DNA from: Tannerella sp.
Lineage (GTDB): Bacteria > Bacteroidota > Bacteroidia > Bacteroidales > Tannerellaceae
Direction: 5' to 3'
NCBI GenBank assembly: GCA_031290635.1
Contig: JAITNE010000179.1
Location: 1-17,253 of the forward strand
Length of the DNA: 17,253 nt
Part shown: positions 12,935 through 17,253 of the stretch, piece by piece
Position numbering within the stretch: the stretch's first letter is position 1
How the letters are laid out: each line of letters opens with the position of its first letter
Notes under the pieces: generated by a model
Database searches by the model: none
What the model saw: only the letters and a program-made list of their open reading frames with translations
Told to the model about the DNA's origin: nothing
Position numbers and translations under genes: made by a program

Positions 12935-14791
12935 ATGAAAAGAATCTTATGTTTTATCTTGATTTTGGGATTATGCTTTCACAGCATCTGCATAAATCCC
13001 GCGAATCCTGCCAAGCCCAAAGTTACGGACGGGTATCCGGTTGCCAACTTCGCTTTGACCGTCAATGCTTCCGAAAACGGCAGTCTCTATGGTCGTATCC
13101 TTCAAAATCCGGGTCGATTGGGCGAATGGCTTGCCGACAGGGGTAGTGTAGCCGTCTTGCTTGAGAAAAACGGCGAGCGACATGACTTCTCGGACTTCAA
13201 ACAGAAGCTCATCCGTCGCTCTTTTCCTTTTGTCAGCAGTTCCTACAGCGATTCGCCGCTGGTATCATCCGAAATCGACCTTCAAACCTTTTGTCCGCTT
13301 GCGATTAATGACATCAACACGTCTGCGCTGCCGGTAGTATTGCTGGAACTGACTTTTGAGAATACAGCCACAGACGAGGCTTTCAACATTATTATCCGTC
13401 CGGATTCCGCTTTTGCGAAGGAGATGAAGTCGAAGGAGCTGCAGAATGTTTCGGGCGTCGGAAATCATCGTTATCAGGTTTCATGCAACTCTGCAACCTT
13501 ATGGAAGGAGGGTGAATTAATCGTGCCTGTGTCCTTGAAAGCCGGTGAACGCAAAACCTTGCATCTGCTTTTTGCTTTTTATGATGATGAATGGATCAGT
13601 GCGAATCAGTTCCGGAATATCGACGAAATATCCGACTATGCTCACAAGATGTGGTCGGTTTTGAAGGAAAAAACTCTGGCTTTTGGGGATGCTATTCCTC
13701 AAACCGGCGATGTGGAGCTGGATAAATATCTGCGATGGTACATGATTCCGGGTATTTCTCTTACAAAATGTACTAAAAACAACGAAATCGTTACCATGGG
13801 CTATCGTGAACTCAATCAGCGGGACAGTTACTGGACTTCGTGGCTGCATCTCGTCCTCTTCAAAGACGCCGAGCGCAGGATGATTGAGGAAAGCGTGGCC
13901 TGTCAGCAGCCGTCCGGCAAGATTCCGACTACCATTCTGCCGCTGATTGAGAGAAATGACGATCTGGATATCAATGCCTTTTTCATCCTTCGTGCGACAA
14001 GGTTTTTTCAGTATTATAATGACCGTGAAAGCCTCGCGACATGGTGGCCGGCGCTGACTAAAGCGATGGACTGGCTTGTTTCACGGGATACGGGCGACGG
14101 GATTCCTGCGCAGGTGTCATTTTGGGGTGATTGGAAGGACGTGATGGGCGTTGAGAACCGCAAGTATTCTCCTTTTTCGGGGCTGATATATCTGGCGGCG
14201 CTTCGTCAGATGATGACGTTGTCGGCTCAAGCCGGCGCTGCCGAAACTGTACGCAGATATGAACAGGCGTATCAAAAGGGATATGAATTTATTAACAAGT
14301 CAACCCGAGACGGCGGGCTTTGGCATGGCGATTACTATTGTCAGCTCTGGAAAGACGGGCAGGTGAACGACAAACTGCTGCAAGACCAAACTATTGGGAT
14401 ACTTTTTGACGTCGTCCCTCCGGACAGAGCCGTGAAGATTATCGCTTCGCTGAACGCTAAAAGTTTGACCCCCTACGGCGTCGCGGAGACTTTCCCCTAC
14501 TATCCGGCGAGCTTCGGCTATCGACCGGCGACTTACCACAATGGCGCGGTCTGGCCATGGCTGAGTTTTATGGATTGCTGGGCGCGGATTCATGTCGGCA
14601 AGACTGCGGAAGCCATCGAGCTGGTCAAAAGGGTAGCCAAAGCCGACCTGGTAGAGTCAGGCGACTGGTCTCCAAACGAGCATATCAACAGTTTGACGGG
14701 CGAGAATCTCGGTTTTCAGTTGCAAGGCTGGAACGCCGGGCTATTCGGTCTGGTTTATTTCGGAATATTGCATCAAGGGATAATTCCGTAA
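12935..14791 (+). CDS. secreted six-hairpin glycosidase-like protein
   Basis: A 618-residue protein with an N-terminal signal sequence (MKRILCFILILGLCFHSIC) and no further membrane segment, so probably periplasmic. Residues about 30-245 form a beta-rich domain, and about 255-615 an all-helical domain with (alpha/alpha)6-barrel signatures. These are YRELNQRDSYWTSW (290-303), FWGDWKDVMG (396-405), KYSPFSGLIYLAAL (410-423), YHNGAVWPWLSF (534-545) and QLQGWNAGLFGLVYFGIL (595-612). YHNGAVWPW resembles the motif in glycogen-debranching C-terminal, GH63 and GH94 enzymes, while the two-domain order recalls GH116. Acidic residues such as D297, D399, E582 and E590 are candidate catalytic groups. I cannot fix the family or substrate. 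It converges on a GH2 gene, suggesting glycan breakdown. Confidence 0.75.
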   Translation: MKRILCFILILGLCFHSICINPANPAKPKVTDGYPVANFALTVNASENGSLYGRILQNPGRLGEWLADRGSVAVLLEKNGERHDFSDFKQKLIRRSFPFVSSSYSDSPLVSSEIDLQTFCPLAINDINTSALPVVLLELTFENTATDEAFNIIIRPDSAFAKEMKSKELQNVSGVGNHRYQVSCNSATLWKEGELIVPVSLKAGERKTLHLLFAFYDDEWISANQFRNIDEISDYAHKMWSVLKEKTLAFGDAIPQTGDVELDKYLRWYMIPGISLTKCTKNNEIVTMGYRELNQRDSYWTSWLHLVLFKDAERRMIEESVACQQPSGKIPTTILPLIERNDDLDINAFFILRATRFFQYYNDRESLATWWPALTKAMDWLVSRDTGDGIPAQVSFWGDWKDVMGVENRKYSPFSGLIYLAALRQMMTLSAQAGAAETVRRYEQAYQKGYEFINKSTRDGGLWHGDYYCQLWKDGQVNDKLLQDQTIGILFDVVPPDRAVKIIASLNAKSLTPYGVAETFPYYPASFGYRPATYHNGAVWPWLSFMDCWARIHVGKTAEAIELVKRVAKADLVESGDWSPNEHINSLTGENLGFQLQGWNAGLFGLVYFGILHQGIIP

Positions 14792-14802
14792 TTCCGGGAT
14801 GA

Positions 14803-14820
14803 TTTCCCGCGAGTGGGAAA
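14803..14820. terminator. weak bidirectional hairpin between convergent glycosidase genes
   Basis: TTTCCC and GGGAAA form a 6-bp stem with a 6-nt loop in the 41-bp gap between the two stop codons. The A/T pairs at the base could serve in either direction, but no long T-run is present. Confidence 0.4.
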
Positions 14821-14832
14821 ACCCGCCGGAGC

Positions 14833-17253
14833 TTACGGCACGACTTCCGGCGGCCCGTCCAGCAACAGAGCGTGTGTTTTCGTTTGTCTTTCCAGCGATT
14901 CTCCGGCAGAAAAGAATGTAGTATCTATCGCCATGGCTGCGAAAAGATTTTTCCAGAACTGTTGTGTCTGTTTGGTATTTAACCGGTAGTCGATGACCGA
15001 TATTGACAGCTCGGCTTTCTCCCATGGATAGCTGACCAAAGCTGCTCCTTGCGGCTTTTCCATGTGTTCGTAAAGAACGATTTGTGCACATTTCTTGTTT
15101 TCAGGATTGCTGTTGAATAAAGACCAGTCGGTGCGGGACGCTTGCAAAACAACCGTTCCTCGATCAACTAATTCTCCGGATAAGCCCGCCTTGAGGATGT
15201 TACAATCTCCTTCCATCTCCGCAAAGTAAAGACCCGGAAGATTGAAGTATTTTCCCCATGCGGATTCCGTATTATTCTCCAGCGCCGTTGCTTGCCTGCC
15301 GGTCAATTGAACGGAAGCCGGCAAAAAGGCATTCAACGCGGAGTCCACCGCATTACCGGCAGACATCACTAAAATCAATCCGCCTTTTTTTATGATTGCC
15401 TGTATCTCTTTCGCTGCTTTTTTGAGGTCTTCTGCGCTGATATCTTCCGCGTCAATGACGACAAAATCCGGCGTTTTCACATTGGATTGGATATTCAATC
15501 CGCTCTGACGGAGAAATTCAGCTAATAAACCTTTTTTGTTTCCGATGAAATAAGCGTCTTTGTATTTTACTAAAGGATAATCCGCTTGGCCGGGAAGTAA
15601 GATTTCCGTATAGCTATCCCATTGACAAGCCTGTGGTTTTGTCGGGGATAAGGCGGCTTTCAGCGCTTCAAACATCGGCAATGGCTTATAGAGTGGTAAA
15701 CCTGAATCCAAACCCGGATTGAAAGTGCTGACATAAGGCGGTATCCGTTCGTATTGGTATCCGGGTTTGCCTTCCTCGTAGGCTTTTCCGGCAAATATAC
15801 CATCCCTGCTATTGGGCAAACGGGAATAATCGTGATAACCCAGATTTTGATGTTCAATCCCGAACCAGGAAACCTCCGAAGGGGAGAAATACGCCAGATA
15901 AGGACGAGCCATCTGTACGGCATTTTGATAAACGTCTATCGCCAATGCTTCACTTCGCCCGTAGTAGGATTCAAAGGCTTTATCGCCTGCAAAATGATAC
16001 AGTTGTTCGGGTCTTCCATAATAAGTAGCGCCGCTTTCTCCTACAATTAAAGGTTTCACAGCCTCTTCCGGCAAGTCTTTTACCCGCAGGTCATGCCCAA
16101 AATGTTTGCTCCAAACCGGAAGCCTCTCATCCATATCTTTGTCCCCGTCCAATGTCAGGAAATCGCGGGTCGGGTCTGACTGTTTGGCGCTCAAAGCAAG
16201 TTTAACTAATTTTTCATCCCAAATATCAGCGACTTTTTTCTCGGGTTTATTTAATAAAGCTATTGCAAACATTTCGTTTCCGGCGCTCCAGCCAATCACG
16301 GAGGGATGATTTCTGTCCCGCAGGATTAACCTGTCCAAATGCGCTTGAGAACGTTCCCAAGTAATAGCTTCTTCCAGATTCAAGCGGATAGAGCTACCGA
16401 AAAGGGCTGTTTCGTCCAAGACCATCAAACCCATTTCATCGGCCAAGTCATAATATACACGCGGCCAAGGTTGGGCGTGAGGCCGTACTGCATTGCCTCC
16501 GAAGTCTTTTATCATCTTGTACCATGCCCATGCAAACCGCCTCGAACAGATATAAGCGCTGAACGGATGTTGTATATCTCCGAAACATTGTATTTTTTCT
16601 CCATTCAAATGAAAGTCTTTCCCTTCGATTGTCAACTGTCGCCAGCCGAAACGCGTGGCTTTGCAATCGTACCTGCCTTTTTTATCCTGTACGGTTAATA
16701 ACAATGTGTATAGATGGGGATGGGAAGGACTCCATTTTTTTAATTCTTCCTGCACTTTTTGCCGGATAGTCACCTTTTGGGTTTCTCCGGGTTTTATCTC
16801 AAATTCCTTGGAAGAGACGGTTAAAACGCTGTTCCCTAAACGCCAATTGATTTCGGGAGCATCCGGCACATCCTCTTTAGACGATTGATTTATCCACTCC
16901 TTGATATCGCCTTCCAAGCGGATTTTTTTCTTTTGCTTGGATTGATTGGTAAGCTGCACTTCCAACTCAAGTTCATTTCTGTTCAGCCAGGGTTGAACAA
17001 ATACATCCGTTATTCGAATTTCGGGAACGATAAATAAAAAAACGTCCTGCCAGATACCCAGTATATTATCCAAGTTTGATCCCGGAGGATAGGTAGCGCC
17101 GAATTTCGTATAGACAGGATGCGTTTTGTCAAACAACTTGCTGTGACGTACGCCTACCAGCAATTCGTTGGATTGACTTGTCCTAACCTGCTCCGTGACG
17201 TCGAGTTCAAAAGGCAGGAAAGAATCGAAATTACGACCCGCTTCTTTCCCGTT
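14833..17253 (-). CDS. GH2-family glycoside hydrolase, N-terminus beyond the window
   Basis: The frame is open from the right edge (reading NGKEAGRNFDSFLPFELDVT at the edge) to the stop at 14833, giving about 806 residues of a 5'-truncated gene. Numbered from the edge, a jelly-roll sugar-binding domain ends near PFELDVTEQV and NELLVGVRHS. An immunoglobulin-like domain with PHLYTLLLTVQD comes next, then a TIM barrel beginning near the GKDFHLNGEK motif. The acid/base glutamate is in GWSAGNEM (codon at 16273-16275) and the likely nucleophile in VGESG (codon at 16036-16038). A C-terminal region with FVVIDAEDISAEDLKKAAKE and GGLILVMSAGN looks like a flavodoxin- or GATase-like fold. Family GH2 covers beta-galactosidases, glucuronidases and mannosidases; specificity is not readable here. 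The gene looks AT-richer than genes at 1-12600. Confidence 0.85.
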   Translation of the reverse strand, partial: NGKEAGRNFDSFLPFELDVTEQVRTSQSNELLVGVRHSKLFDKTHPVYTKFGATYPPGSNLDNILGIWQDVFLFIVPEIRITDVFVQPWLNRNELELEVQLTNQSKQKKKIRLEGDIKEWINQSSKEDVPDAPEINWRLGNSVLTVSSKEFEIKPGETQKVTIRQKVQEELKKWSPSHPHLYTLLLTVQDKKGRYDCKATRFGWRQLTIEGKDFHLNGEKIQCFGDIQHPFSAYICSRRFAWAWYKMIKDFGGNAVRPHAQPWPRVYYDLADEMGLMVLDETALFGSSIRLNLEEAITWERSQAHLDRLILRDRNHPSVIGWSAGNEMFAIALLNKPEKKVADIWDEKLVKLALSAKQSDPTRDFLTLDGDKDMDERLPVWSKHFGHDLRVKDLPEEAVKPLIVGESGATYYGRPEQLYHFAGDKAFESYYGRSEALAIDVYQNAVQMARPYLAYFSPSEVSWFGIEHQNLGYHDYSRLPNSRDGIFAGKAYEEGKPGYQYERIPPYVSTFNPGLDSGLPLYKPLPMFEALKAALSPTKPQACQWDSYTEILLPGQADYPLVKYKDAYFIGNKKGLLAEFLRQSGLNIQSNVKTPDFVVIDAEDISAEDLKKAAKEIQAIIKKGGLILVMSAGNAVDSALNAFLPASVQLTGRQATALENNTESAWGKYFNLPGLYFAEMEGDCNILKAGLSGELVDRGTVVLQASRTDWSLFNSNPENKKCAQIVLYEHMEKPQGAALVSYPWEKAELSISVIDYRLNTKQTQQFWKNLFAAMAIDTTFFSAGESLERQTKTHALLLDGPPEVVP

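Noticed and set aside
12996..13012. Resemblance of the secreted protein's NPANPA segment to the 21-bp unit ATCCCCCGAAATCCTGCC
   Set aside because: The match needs one gap and one mismatch over about 18 bases and stands alone; chance is sufficient.
17161..17163. TTG start for the GH2 gene
   Set aside because: The frame continues upstream to the window edge with GH2-like sequence, so the gene is truncated by the window, not started here.

Overview
The window reads as chromosomal DNA of a Bacteroidales-type bacterium (phylum Bacteroidetes/Bacteroidota), probably a gut or anaerobic-niche species. Three things point there: the recurrent promoter core TAnnTTTG in front of genes, the near absence of Shine-Dalgarno sites, and phylum-typical families (TIGR02757 protein, DUF4374 lipoprotein with an acidic run behind its lipid-modified cysteine, CarboxypepD_reg-like TonB receptor). 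There is no tRNA, rRNA, CRISPR array, transposase or phage gene.

Layout. (1) 1-165: 21-bp tandem repeats at the left edge. (2) 166-918 (-) a TIGR02757/DUF2400 protein, divergent from (3) 1010-2344 (+) NADP-type glutamate dehydrogenase gdhA; their promoter cores lie 13 bp apart. (4) 2345-2884: a gene-free repeat island with a long imperfect palindrome, a 21-bp repeat and a duplicated block holding 2 versus 8 copies of another 21-bp repeat. (5) 8190-2885 (-): a three-gene operon of TonB-dependent receptor, DUF4374 surface lipoprotein and PepSY-TM membrane protein, the gene set of the Bacteroides xenosiderophore system XusABC. (6) 8468-9664 (+) an Fsr-like MFS exporter, divergent from the operon. 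(7) 9695-11368 (+) formate-tetrahydrofolate ligase and 11399-12655 (+) a UroD/MtaA-family protein, perhaps a corrinoid-type methyltransferase, suggesting a one-carbon pair. (8) 12656-12934: a row of hairpins including a 41-bp tandem repeat. (9) 12935-14791 (+) a secreted six-hairpin glycosidase-like protein, convergent with (10) a GH2 glycosidase (-) that runs off the right edge.

The most unusual thread is repeats built on multiples of seven bases. Degenerate 7-bp repeats fill both intergenic gaps of the xus-like operon. 21-bp repeats occur in two intergenic regions. 21-bp units also occur in frame inside two xus-like genes (VNAKAKA/VNAKTNG in the receptor, SGENSPL/SGENSPF in the PepSY protein). 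Because 21 bp is seven codons, such units can expand inside genes without shifting frame. I see no wholly unknown multi-gene system; the repeat family and its entry into envelope-protein genes is the best candidate for something under-described.
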